From contig CANLSQ010000001.1 of assembly GCA_947493955.1 (NCBI GenBank), positions 558,001-622,000 on the forward strand: a DNA stretch of 64,000 bases, in the 5' to 3' direction. Position numbers and translations under genes: made by a program. This document shows, one piece after another, positions 36,901 to 48,900 of this stretch (positions within the stretch are counted from its first letter, which is position 1; each line of letters starts with the position of its first letter). Below the pieces are notes generated by a model. That model saw only the letters and a program-made list of their open reading frames with translations. It had not been told where the DNA came from and ran no database searches. This DNA is from an uncultured Sphingomonadaceae bacterium (GTDB taxonomy: Bacteria > Pseudomonadota > Alphaproteobacteria > Sphingomonadales > Sphingomonadaceae).

Positions 36901-39900
36901 ACCAGGGCCTTAGTGATCCGGATTTTCAGATCATCGGCGGCAACACCTATGTCAAACGCGCCGTCTACGCATCGATTGAGGTTGGCGGGCAGAGCGCAAC
37001 CAATTTCGATCAATCCGTACTGCTCGGTAATATCGCTTCGGCGCAGGCTTATGAAAATTATCTCGCAAATAGTGCGGTGATCAATGCAATCGTGTCGGCG
37101 GAGTCCGACAGTGTTTTTGCCGCGGAAACCGCGATAAACTTGGCCCGTGCCGTCGAGCTCGGCCTTACAAAGCGCCACCGTGCCGACTGGTTCGGCGGCT
37201 TTGGTGCATTGCTTGAAGAGGCAGGTACTAGCGTTGCCAATGTCGAGTTCGGCTTCGATTATGATCCGTTCAGTGACCAAATCTCTCGCCTAATTGGTGT
37301 TGGTGACTTTGTCATGGGTGACACGATCGACGTCGCTGGTCAAACCACCATCGAAGGCACGTCCGGCGATGACACCGTAGTCCTTACCCATGTCACCACC
37401 AATACAGACGGTTTTCAGGTGGCTGGCGGTGCGGGATATATTGCCAACACCACCGGTCTCACGATTAACGGAGAGCTATCCACTGGTGGCGATCTCTCCA
37501 TCGATGTGGCGGCGACGATTGATGCCGGGGATGGCAATGACACGGTCCATGCCGGGGACCTTGGCAACAACGTCTTTGGCGGCTCGGGTGATGATGTTCT
37601 TTATGGCGGCAAGCTGGATGACTGGCTGCTCGGCGGTGACGGTAACGACACGCTGAACGCGGGCGGGGCTGCTTCCTACACGCTTGGCGGCAATGGCAAT
37701 TATCTCAATGGCGGCGCGGGCGATGACATGCTGATCGGGCGTGAGGGGTCGGACTGGCTTGAGGGCGGTGACGGAACCGATGTGCTTGAAGGCGGTGATG
37801 GCGGAGACATACTGGCCGGCGGCGCGGGCGCGGGAGATATTCTGCGCGGCGGGCGCGGGGATGATCAATATCTCTTCCGGCTGGGTGATGTCGGCGCGGT
37901 TGGTGTCGGAGATACGACTTATGCCACTGCGGACCGGATTATCGATGAAAGCGGGCTGACGGTTGAGAGCGTTGTCGCGCAGGCGTTTAACGGTCTTTCG
38001 GCGAGCGAGATTAATGGAAATATTGCCGATGCGCTGTCTGGCGACCTGTTCCGTTTTGGTGGTGGCCTGAACAACTGGCGCGGGGGCGGCGCGCAGGTCA
38101 CATCCAACGGCCGTGCTGCGGGCGGTGAAGATGTTCTTGTATTGGGTCAGGGCATTGGCGTTGACGATATCAAGCTGATCAAATCTGATGACGGCAAGGA
38201 TCTGATCCTGGAGCTGGCCCCAGATGGCGTGTTTAACGGCGACCGGGTGGTGATGGAGGACTGGTTCAGCAGCTTCAACAAGGTCGAAACGCTGCGCTTT
38301 GCCGATGGCAATGAAATCCGGTTGGCCGATTTTGATACGTTCATTCTGGGCAGCGACGGGTCGGAAACGATTGTCGGTACGGCCGGTAATGATTTTGTCC
38401 ATGCGGGGTCTGGTGATGATCTGGTCTATCTGCTGTCGGGCAATGATTTCGGTAATGGCGGGCTGGGCAATGACTCGGTCTCCGGCGATAGCGGCAATGA
38501 TATTGTCGTTGGAGGCAATGGCGATGATTTGCTGTTTGGCGGCTTTGGACAGGATACGGTCAGCGGTGGAACAGGTAATGACCGGCTGACCGGCGATGAG
38601 GGCAATGACATATTGTCCGGCGGTGCGGGCGATGATGAGATTATCGGCGGTAGCGGCAATGATGTGTTTCGTTTCCAGCGCGGCGATGGCCATGATACGC
38701 TGATAGATGCGTTGACCAGTGAATGGGATGCAGCCTGGATCTCTGGTCAGGGTGGCCAGAACGGATATGTTGTCGGGACTGACGGGTCGATTACGCACCC
38801 GACGCATGGCACCATATTTGACGGCGAAAACTGGTCAGCAACTACGCGCTACGACATAGAAACAGGCACGCTTTATGTGCATCAGCCTGCCGATGCCGAT
38901 GCGATTGTCACTAGTGCCGGGTCGGACATTCTGGAATTTGGCCTGGGCATCGATATTAATGATATCCAGTTCGCCGCAGCCAATGGTGGTAAAGACCTGG
39001 TGATTGGGATTGAATCCTCTGGAGCCACGGTTAACAGCTTTTCCAGCCTGGATGATACGATTACCCTTAAGGAATGGGGACCGTCCGGTAATGCCGGGGC
39101 CACAGGTTCTATCGAAACATTTGTGTTCTTCAACACAGGTGCAGTTGATGTGGCCAGCATGTCGCTTAGTGCAGGAACGGACGGCGACGATGGGAATTTG
39201 ATCGGAAGTGCGGCGCTTGCGAACTGGATCACTGGCGGTGCTGGCGATGACGTCATTACCGGCGGCGGGCTCAACGACATCATAAACGGAAATAGCGGAC
39301 AAGACCGGTTGATTGGTCTTGTCGGGTCAGACGTTCTGCTCGGCGGTGCGGGTAATGATGTGCTTATTGGTGGTGCCGGTGGCACACGTGATGGCGCTCC
39401 GGCGGGCGATATTCTGATCGGTGGACTTGGCTTGGACACAGCAAGTTATGAAACTGCGGCTACCGGTGTAACCTTATCATTGACGCAGAATATTGCTGCA
39501 ACTGGTGATGCTGCCGGTGATGTGTTTGACAGTATTGAAAACCTCACCGGTTCCGATTTTGCAGATAGTCTGGAAGGGGACGCCGGCGAAAACGACCTTA
39601 CAGGAGGCAAGGGCGACGACATATTGAAGGGGGCTTCCGGAGATGACCTTTACGTGTTCGGTCGCGGTGATGGTGAAGACACTATTGATGATCACTTGGT
39701 GGCCTCGGAAAATATCATCGTCGATGATAATGGTAATTTGCAACCACCTTATGTTTCCAACTTCGATTTAATCGACAATGAATTGGGTCTGTATCGGTTT
39801 GACCATATCGTCACGAATTCTGACACCGGCGAGATAGTCTATCGTAAGGAGAGTGTGGGCTATAACTACCGCAACGTTCAGGCACCTACTACTTTTGCAG

Positions 39901-42900
39901 CTGATGGTTGGGTCGATGGAATTACGGTCACCGGCAACAAAGTTGCTGAGGTGGCGACCTTTGCAGACGCCGGTAGTGATACGATTTTGTTTGAAGATTA
40001 TACCGGTAATGCCGGTGTGACGGGCGACGCGGCGATCGGTCTTGCTGATCTGGGTTTCCATTTCAGTGGTGATGATCTTGTAATAACTCTGATTGGTAGC
40101 ACAACTGACAAAGTCCGGATAAAGAATTTCCGCAGCGGTGCTGCAATCAATGCCAATCAAGCTGTGGAAACGATCCAGTTTTCTGATGGCTCATCCTTTG
40201 ACCTGTCCGGTCTAAAATTCGATGCCTCTGGCAACTTGTTAACAGCGAGTACCGATACATCAGAAAACCCGATCGATGAATTCCTGGTGGGTACATCCGG
40301 TTTTGATTCGCTGACGGGTGGCTCTGGTGATGACACGCTATCCGGTTTGGATGGCAACGATGTCCTCGATGGCGGCGATGGTGACGATCTGCTTTCCGGT
40401 GGAATGGGAGCAGACAATATCAATGGTGGTGTGGGCGCAGATACCGTCACATATGTAAGTTCGGATGCGGCAATTAACATCAATCTTGGAACAGCTGCCG
40501 CGTCTGCAATAATTGCAAATAGCGAATCCAGTGGCGATCAGCTGACCGGAATAGAAAATGCCCTTGGCTCACATTATGCAGACACGATTACCGGTAATGC
40601 TGATGAAAATATTCTCAAGGGAAATAGGGGAGATGACACCCTCACTGGCCTGACAGGCGCTGACGTTCTGGTCGGCGATGATGGCGATGATACGCTGGAT
40701 GGCGGCGTCGGCGAAGATAATCTGGATGGCGGTGCTGGCAACGACCTGATCAAGGGCGGTGCTGATAAAGACGTGCTGGTAGGCGGTGACGGCAATGACA
40801 TATTGCTGGGCGATGACGGTGTCGGTGCAGATGATCAGCTGATCGGTGGTGCCGGAATTGACCGGCTTGAAGGTGGGGCAGGCAACGATGTCTTGTTGGG
40901 CGGAGAGGGTAATGACTCTTCGGCCAGTTTGATTTCGGCCGGGGCAGGTCCGCAAACAACTCTCGCAGCCGGGCTTTACGGAGGCGACGGCGATGATGTT
41001 TTGGACGGTGGTGCTGGTGACGATACGCTGGATGGCGGGTTGGGCGCAGATCAATATTTATTCGGTCGAAATAGCGGTAACGACACCGTTATAACCGGCG
41101 GCGGTAATGACGAGTTGGTCTTCAACGATATTACTTCTGATCAGCTTTGGTTTAGCGAAATCCCCAACGGGACGTCGGGCAATTTTAACCTGGTTATTAA
41201 TGCTATTGGTCAAGGCACTTCCGTAACAGTCGAAAACTGGCGAACTTACTCGAACGACCAATCTAATCAGGCGCGTCGTATTGTTGCCGCAGATAAAGTG
41301 TTGGCCACTAGTGATGTCGGAGCCCTTGTTGTAGCCATGGCATCTCAAAGTAGCACCGTACCAGCATCCTGGCCAACCGACCCCGATCAGGCGTTTCTCG
41401 ATAGCTTTGATCAAGCTTGGCAAGACTTTGATAGTTATGAGGACCGAGCAATTGTTATCGGTACTTCTGCTGGGGATGCGATCAACTTTGATTCCGATCT
41501 AGTGGGTGGGGTTCGGTATGAAGGGTTAGGTGGTAATGACACAATCAATGCTGGTGAAACGTCTGACATACTAGTTGGCGGTAAAGGCACTGACACGCTT
41601 AATGGCGGCGGCGGTGATGACCAATTCCACTACGCCGCAGATACCGGTTATGATCATGTCGATGGCGGCGATGGCTATGATACGTTGGTTGCAACGCAGG
41701 ATAATACACGATTCTACATTCAATCTCTGACTAATGTAGAGGCGATCTCCACCAACGGATATGATGGAGTACGGCTGTATGTACGCAAGAACAGAGCGCT
41801 GGACTTATCAGGTGTTGAAGTTGACGGTCCGATTACGATTTTCGGAAACAATAACGGTAACGAAACGATCACAGGCTCAGCTGGCGACGATGTTATTCGG
41901 GCATTAAAGGGGAGTGACGATCTTGATGGTGGAGACGGCATTGATACCTATAGCGCGCAAGGGATAAAAGCGGCCGGCACAATAGATATAAGCGGTCCCA
42001 TAGGTTCGCATGTTACGGCAAATGACAGTGATATTTTGCGAAACTTTGAAAATGTGATTGGCGATACAAAGGCTGATACTATCATTGGGTCTGCTGGCGC
42101 CAATACTCTGGATGGCAGGGGGGGCGCTGATACGATTAGCGGCGGTTCAGGCAACGATATCCTTATTGGAGGTGGCGGAGGCGATACGCTCAACGGCGAT
42201 GATGGCGATGATGTTCTTGTTGGTGGCGCAGGCTCCGACAAACTAAAGGGTGGTCTGGGAAATGATACGGCCAGCTATGAGGACATGGTCAATCCATTTG
42301 GTAGCCCCACAGTGGATAATGCAACGGGCATTTCAATTGATGGCGTCCGGGCCAATCTCTTGGCCAATAGCTCCGCAAATGGAACATCTGCTCCGGCAGT
42401 TCGTGCATCACAAGGTTATGCCAATGGCGACTGGTATTACGAGATTGAAAATCTGACGGGATCCAAATTCAACGATCTATTGACAGGTGACGCCAACAAC
42501 AATTTGCTGACCGGCGGCGGCGGTGATGATGCGCTTTATGGTGGTGCAGGATTTGATACGGCAGTCTTTTCCGGAAAACGGTCCGATTATTCCATCAACA
42601 CCGGCGCGATCACAACTGTTACGGATTTGCGGACCGGAAGTACCAGTCTGATAACCGACGGCACAGACAAGCTGCAGAATATCGAATCTATTCGCTTTGC
42701 GGACATGACCATAAGTCTTGGTATTGACCCGAACAATCAACCGATACTCGGTGAACCTCAGATGGTTGATCAGGTTTGGGAAGACGGTGTTCTCGCAAAC
42801 TACACCATCCCTGAGACGGCTTTTATCGATCTTGATCTGGGTGACGCACTGGTATTTACAGCATCACTTTCAGACGACAGCGCAATCCCGACCTGGCTTA

Positions 42901-45900
42901 ATTTCAATGCAACAACTCAAACCTTTACGGGTACACCTCCTCTCTCAGCCGTTGGATCAGTTCTAGAGGTCAAGGTTACTGCAACGGATCAAGGTTATTC
43001 GATTTCTGATAACTTCCTGATTACCATTTCCGAAGCACCGGGAAGTGATGTTGTCGGAACGACTGGCGATGACATCCAAGCGGGCACGTTCCGACGGGAG
43101 ACGATGATCGGTCTTGCGGGGAATGATATTTTTGCCGGATCCGCTGGAGCAGACATTATTGATGGCGGTGCGGGCACTGATCTGGTTGATTATTCGGCAT
43201 CACTGGCGGCGGTTACGGTAGATCTGGGTACCGGAACCGGCAATGGCGGCGATGCTGAGGGTGACCAGTTTGTAGCTGTCGAAAGCGCATTGGGTTCTGC
43301 CTTTAGCGATAATATTATCGGTACAGACGGTGGCGACACCCTAGATGGCGGTTCAGGCGGAGCCGACCGCATTGACGGCGCCGCCGGTGATGACCTCATC
43401 AAAGGCGGTGACGGAGAAGATACGCTGCTTGGCGGTGCAGGAAACGATACTATTTACGCGCGCGCGCGTAATGATGGATCACTGGAAGACGTGATCGACG
43501 GCGGAAATGGCGTTGATGAATTGCGTTTGACCGATAGTATCTTCGGAGCGATTGTTGACCTTTCGAATGACGGGGTCAGCCCGATATCGATTGAGCATGT
43601 CGTTGGTTCCAACTTCAATGATATAATCACCGGTAACGGGTACAGCAATATTCTCAACGGCGGCTTGGGCGACGATAATATCGCTGGCGGTCGCGGAAAT
43701 GACCAGGTTAATGGCGATGCTGGTAACGATATACTTTCGGGCGATAGTGGCGATGATATTCTGCGTGGTGGTGCAGGAAATGACCGGCTGATTGGCGGGA
43801 GTGGAGCGGATCAGTTATATGGCGACAGCGGAATTGATACGGTCGACTATCGCGCATCCCTCGCTGGGGTGTCGGTTAATCTAACCACCAACGCAACCAG
43901 CGGCGGAGATGCGCAAGGCGACGTTATCGCTAATCTTTCTATCGAGAATATCGACGGTTCTGATTTTGACGACTCATTGACGGGTTCGCTTGTCAACAAC
44001 GTGCTTAAGGGTTTTGGGGGCAATGATACGCTTCAGGGTGGTGAAGGAGATGACACGCTTGATGGAGGCGAAGGTGTCGATACTGCTGTGTATAGTGGCA
44101 ATCGTTCCGACTATCTGATTGACAGTGTAAACAAGACAATAACCGATATCAATCTCGCGAACGGGAATGATGGTGTAGACACATATGTCGATCTCGAATT
44201 TGTCGAGTTTGCTGGGGGAGAAACTGTCGAGTTGGCAAATGCAGGCAACTTGGCGCCAGTTACCGGCACGCCCGGTCTTGCTGACCAGTTATGGATCGAC
44301 AACGCGGATTTTGTTTATACAATACCGACATCCGCCTTTACCGATGCGGATGGCAATCAAACCGATCCCTATGATGGATTGAATTTTGTTGCCACGCTCG
44401 CCGACGGTTCAGCTCTGCCGTCGTGGTTGACGTTTGACCCAACCGGCAAGACTTTTGGCTATTCCAGTGAATCCGCGGCTATCGGTTCCAATCTCAACGT
44501 ACGGGTCACGGCATCCGACGGCATTTCGTCCATCTTCGCTGACTTCAACATTTCAATCATCGAGGGGCCAGGCGAGACGATAGTGGGCACGGTAGCCGGC
44601 GAAACCATCGAAGGAACGTTCCGGTCAGAAGCGATCAACGCGCTGGATGGGGATGACGTGGTTATGGGCTCTCTCGGAGCCGATGTGATCGATGGTGGTG
44701 CGGGCACGGATACCGCCGATTACCTGAATTCTGCAGCAGGTGTGACAATTGGTCTGGACGGAAGTGTCGGCAGTGGCGGTCAGGCGGAAGGTGATACCCT
44801 TGTCAGCATCGAACGGCTACACGGCTCGCAATTGGCCGATAGTCTTAATGGTTCTGCCGCTGACGATATTCTTGATGGTCGTGACGGTGATGACATACTG
44901 GATGGCGGGGATGGTAACGATACAATCCTTGGAGATGGCGGCAATGACACTCTGTATGGCGGAGCGGGCGACGATAATCTGATCGGCGGAGCGGGTGCTG
45001 ACGCATTCTTTGGCGGATCTGGCTCTGACTATGCGAACTACTATTATTCCGGACTGACGGCGGAACAAGTGGTTGTGAGTCAAGGTGTAACTGCTGATCT
45101 TGGCAATGCATCCGCCAATACCGGATTTGCAGCCGGTGACACTTATGATGGGATAGAAAAGCTATTCGGCACCGCATTTGACGATAATCTGTTTGGCGAT
45201 GCCAATGGCAACACCATCAGGGGCGCTGAAGGCAGCGACCTTCTCTTTGGCCGCGCTGGAGGCGATTATCTGGATGGCGGAGATGGTGCAGATACTCTTG
45301 ATGGCGGCATTGGCGCTGATATCATTCTAGGTGGATTGGGCAACGACCTTATCCATGCGCTTGTCGTTGGAGAGGACACAATTGATGGTGGCGAGGGTAT
45401 CGATACCGTTAGTTTTGCAGCCACTTCAGCGGCACTGTCGATTGATATTGACAATCCAGCGCATAAACTAACCAGCATTGAAAATATCGTCGGTGGCACT
45501 GGCAATGATGATGTTCTGGGCAATGCAGCGGCCAACCAGATAGATGGTGGTGCCGGTAACGATACGATCGAAGGTGGCGCAGGCGCCGATATTTTGAATG
45601 GTGGGAGCGGCGTTGATACATTGACCTACGCTGGCTCAGTGACTGGAACCACTTTTATGTCCGGCCTTATCGGTGCGTCGTCAGTCAATGGCGTTGTTAT
45701 CGCAGCCGAGGTTGATCGGATGTTGGACGGTGTCGATGTCAACATTCAAACCAACAGTGCAAACGGAGCCGATGCGATTGGGGATATAATTTCGGGCTTC
45801 GAAATGCTGGTCGGGTCAAGCCACTCGGATCGCCTGCATGGTACTGACGGCAACAGCGAAGTTCACGGTGGCGCAGGCAATGACGTTGTCTACGGCGGTG

Positions 45901-48900
45901 CAGGGGACGATACGCTCCATGGCGGTTCAGGGGATGATTTCATCTTCGGTGAAGCCGGCGCTGATATGATTTATGGCGGTGATGGCGACGATCGCTTATT
46001 TGGCGAAGGTGACAGCGATAGTCTGCACGGCGGAGCCGGTAACGATATCCTGGATGCCGGCGATGCTGGTGATATGCTGGATGGTGGAACGGGAGATGAC
46101 ATTCTGATCGGCGGTGCTGGTGATGATCAATATTTCCTCACCAAAACCAGCGGTTCGGACATTATTTACAACTATGATTCCAGTGCTGCATTGGCGCTGG
46201 ACCTGCAAGATGTTGTTCAATATTCTGCCGATATAGCAAAATCCGATATCTGGTTCACCAAGGAAGCAGGAACAAAAGACTTGCGCGTCAAGGTCTTAGG
46301 TGAACCGTCTCAGGTCATTATCAAAGACTGGTTTGTTAATACCACGGCAGGTGACTTCACCAATGCTGGTGCGCAATTTGTATTGCGGATGTTTATTGCC
46401 GGTGAATCCACTGCGACGACCGTCGACAGTCTTTCGCAACTGCTCACGACAATGGCGGCCATCCCTGAGCCCACCAGTCTGACCGAATTAACACCCGCGC
46501 AACAGGATGCGATTAACGACGCATGGATTCTCAATACGCCGCCTACCATAGTGGCCGATGCCAATAATCCGACTGAGCTCGATGAAGACGGTACTGCGGT
46601 TCTTTACTTTGATGTCGAAGACAGCGGTCAGACACCGCTGACATCCATTCAGGTTCTGCCCGGGCAAAGCGGAGCGGTTGAAATTGTATCCATAGATCTT
46701 GTGCCTGGCGCTGGAAATGAGGGACGTCGCAAAGTGACGGTTCGCGGCCTTCCCGATGCCAGTGGTGCTGGATCGATCATGCTGACAGCATCTGACAGTA
46801 TATTTGATTCCACACCTATTGCCGTGCCGCTAACTGTAAATGCGGTGGCTGATGGCGTCACGATCGGTGCGCTTGGCGACGTCGGCGGCAATGCCGATAC
46901 CGTCATCAATCTGCCCCAAATTTCCGCCGGACTGATTGATGATGACGGTTCCGAACTCATCGACTATTTGAATGTCGAGGGTATTCCCGCAGGCGCGATA
47001 TTGTCAGACGGCACGAACAGCTTCACTGCAACCGGCGGCTCGACTTCGGTTGACGTCAAAGCCTGGGATCTGGCAGCGCTTCGGATAACACCGCCCTTGG
47101 GCAGTGCCGCTGATTTCTCACTTACTATTAGCACTCGTTCGCGAGAAACCAGCAATGGCGCCGTATCGACCAACAGCACGCAAACAATTGCCGTCAGTGT
47201 TAATGGCGCGCCCACGGCTATTGGCGTGGCACCTTCGCCTTTTGATGAAAATGCTGTGGGCGTTGGTTCCGGTGGAACGCTGGTGGCGACTCTGTCCGCA
47301 ACTGATCCTGATGGAACAGCAGGCCTGACCTATGCTATCGATGGCGGTCCGCAGGCGTCCAAATTCCGTGTGGAGGGCAATCTTCTCTATCTCGCTGACG
47401 GTCAATCTCTCGACTATGAAGCGGGCGATGCACTCGTCAATATTCGTGTTACTGACAGCGATGGACTAAGCTTTGTCCGCAGCAATATCGCCATCCGTCC
47501 GGTGGATTTGAATGAAGCACCGACGACCCCGAGTTCGACGAGCTCCACTGCAGTATTTGATGAAAATCAGATTGGCGATACCGGCGTTCGTTTCTCCTCC
47601 ACCGATCCCGATGGTGATCCGGTTTCCTTCGTTTTCTCTGCAACCGGGACCGCGACAAATGGCAAATACTCCATCCAGAATGGTAACCAGCTGTGGGTGT
47701 CTTCGGCACTTGATTATGAAAACGACGCCAATGGTTCATTCGGTATTGTCGCAACAGCGAATGGCCAAACTTCGGCGGCGATTACGCAGAATTTGACAAT
47801 CCGAAATATCAATGAGGCGCCGGTATTGACTGGCGGTGCGACTGCAAGCGTTGCGGAAGGTTCTGCTGGGGGCACGGTACTGAAGACACTGACGTCAACG
47901 GACCCTGACCAGAATGGAATTGCATTTGGTGAAGCAGGTCATGTCTACTCCATAGCTTCGGGCGACACGAGCCGGTTCGAGATTGTCGGTAACCAGTTGC
48001 GGGTCAAGGCGGGTGTGGTGTTCGATTATGAAGCCGCCACCAGCTATAATCTGACGCTGCGAGTCCGGGACAACAACGGCAATAGCGGGACACTGTCCGA
48101 TGATCAGGCGTTCACGGTCAATATTACGAATGTCAACGAAAGCCCCTATAGCCTCGTTGACGTCAATGCATCCTATGGTTCGGGCGCGAGCGGCGTCGTT
48201 GGCCAGATTAGCGATGGTGCTACTGCTGGCGTACTCGCAGGGATCACCGCCAGAGCGACGGACCCGGATGGCGATACGCTAAGCTACGCGATTGTAGGAG
48301 GGAATACCGGCGACTGGTTTACGATTAACTCCAGCACCGGCGTAGTGTCAGTGAAGAGCGGTAGAACCGTGCAATATGAGTCGACGACCAATGGTCAGGT
48401 GACTCTCAATATCAGAGCGTCCGATGGTTCGCTAACCGTGCAGAACAATAATCTCACCATCAATGTCCTCGATGTTAACGAGACGCCGACGTTCACATCC
48501 GCTGCGTCTGCTTCGATAAGCGAAACGGCGGCTGGTGGTAGCTTTGTTCATACCATAACCACGGGCGATCCGGACAAGGATGCCGCGCTGTTCGGTGAGG
48601 CTGGGCATGTGCTCTCCATAGCCGGGGGCAGCAGTCTGTTCGAGATTGTCGGTAACCAGTTGCGGACAAAATCGGGTACGGTTCTGGACTATGACAATCC
48701 TGTCAACAGGACCCACAACCTGACGTTGCAGGTGCGCGATAACAATGGCGCTTCCGGGTACAAGTTTGCCAACCAGGCCTTTACCGTCAATGTTACCAAC
48801 GTAAACGAGAAGCCAAGTACGCCCAACGCGTTCAGCGCCAGCGTTAATGAGAATAACAGCGGTGTGTTGCTGACATTCGGCGGATCGGTTGATCCGGAAG

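Larger units (their letters stand above)
37500..46130 (+). repeat. RTX nonapeptide repeat region (within giant gene)
   Basis: On the order of one hundred units of GGxGxDxLx type are arranged in blocks. Ten blocks end in a longer module that starts DTASY/DTVDY and closes with SIENxxGSxFxDxLxG. These bind calcium and fold after export in known RTX proteins. HCBP-related spacers occur near 38145, 38950, 40000 and 41110. Confidence 0.93.

Noticed and set aside
37476-38807. Long open frame on the minus strand inside the giant RTX gene (443 codons)
   Set aside because: It mirrors the glycine/aspartate-rich repeats; the translation is rich in Ile/Ala with no domain, and similar antisense frames recur along the array.
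37500-46130. CRISPR-like appearance of regularly spaced repeats
   Set aside because: The repeats are protein-level nonapeptides in a single frame with degenerate DNA, not direct repeats separated by unique spacers.
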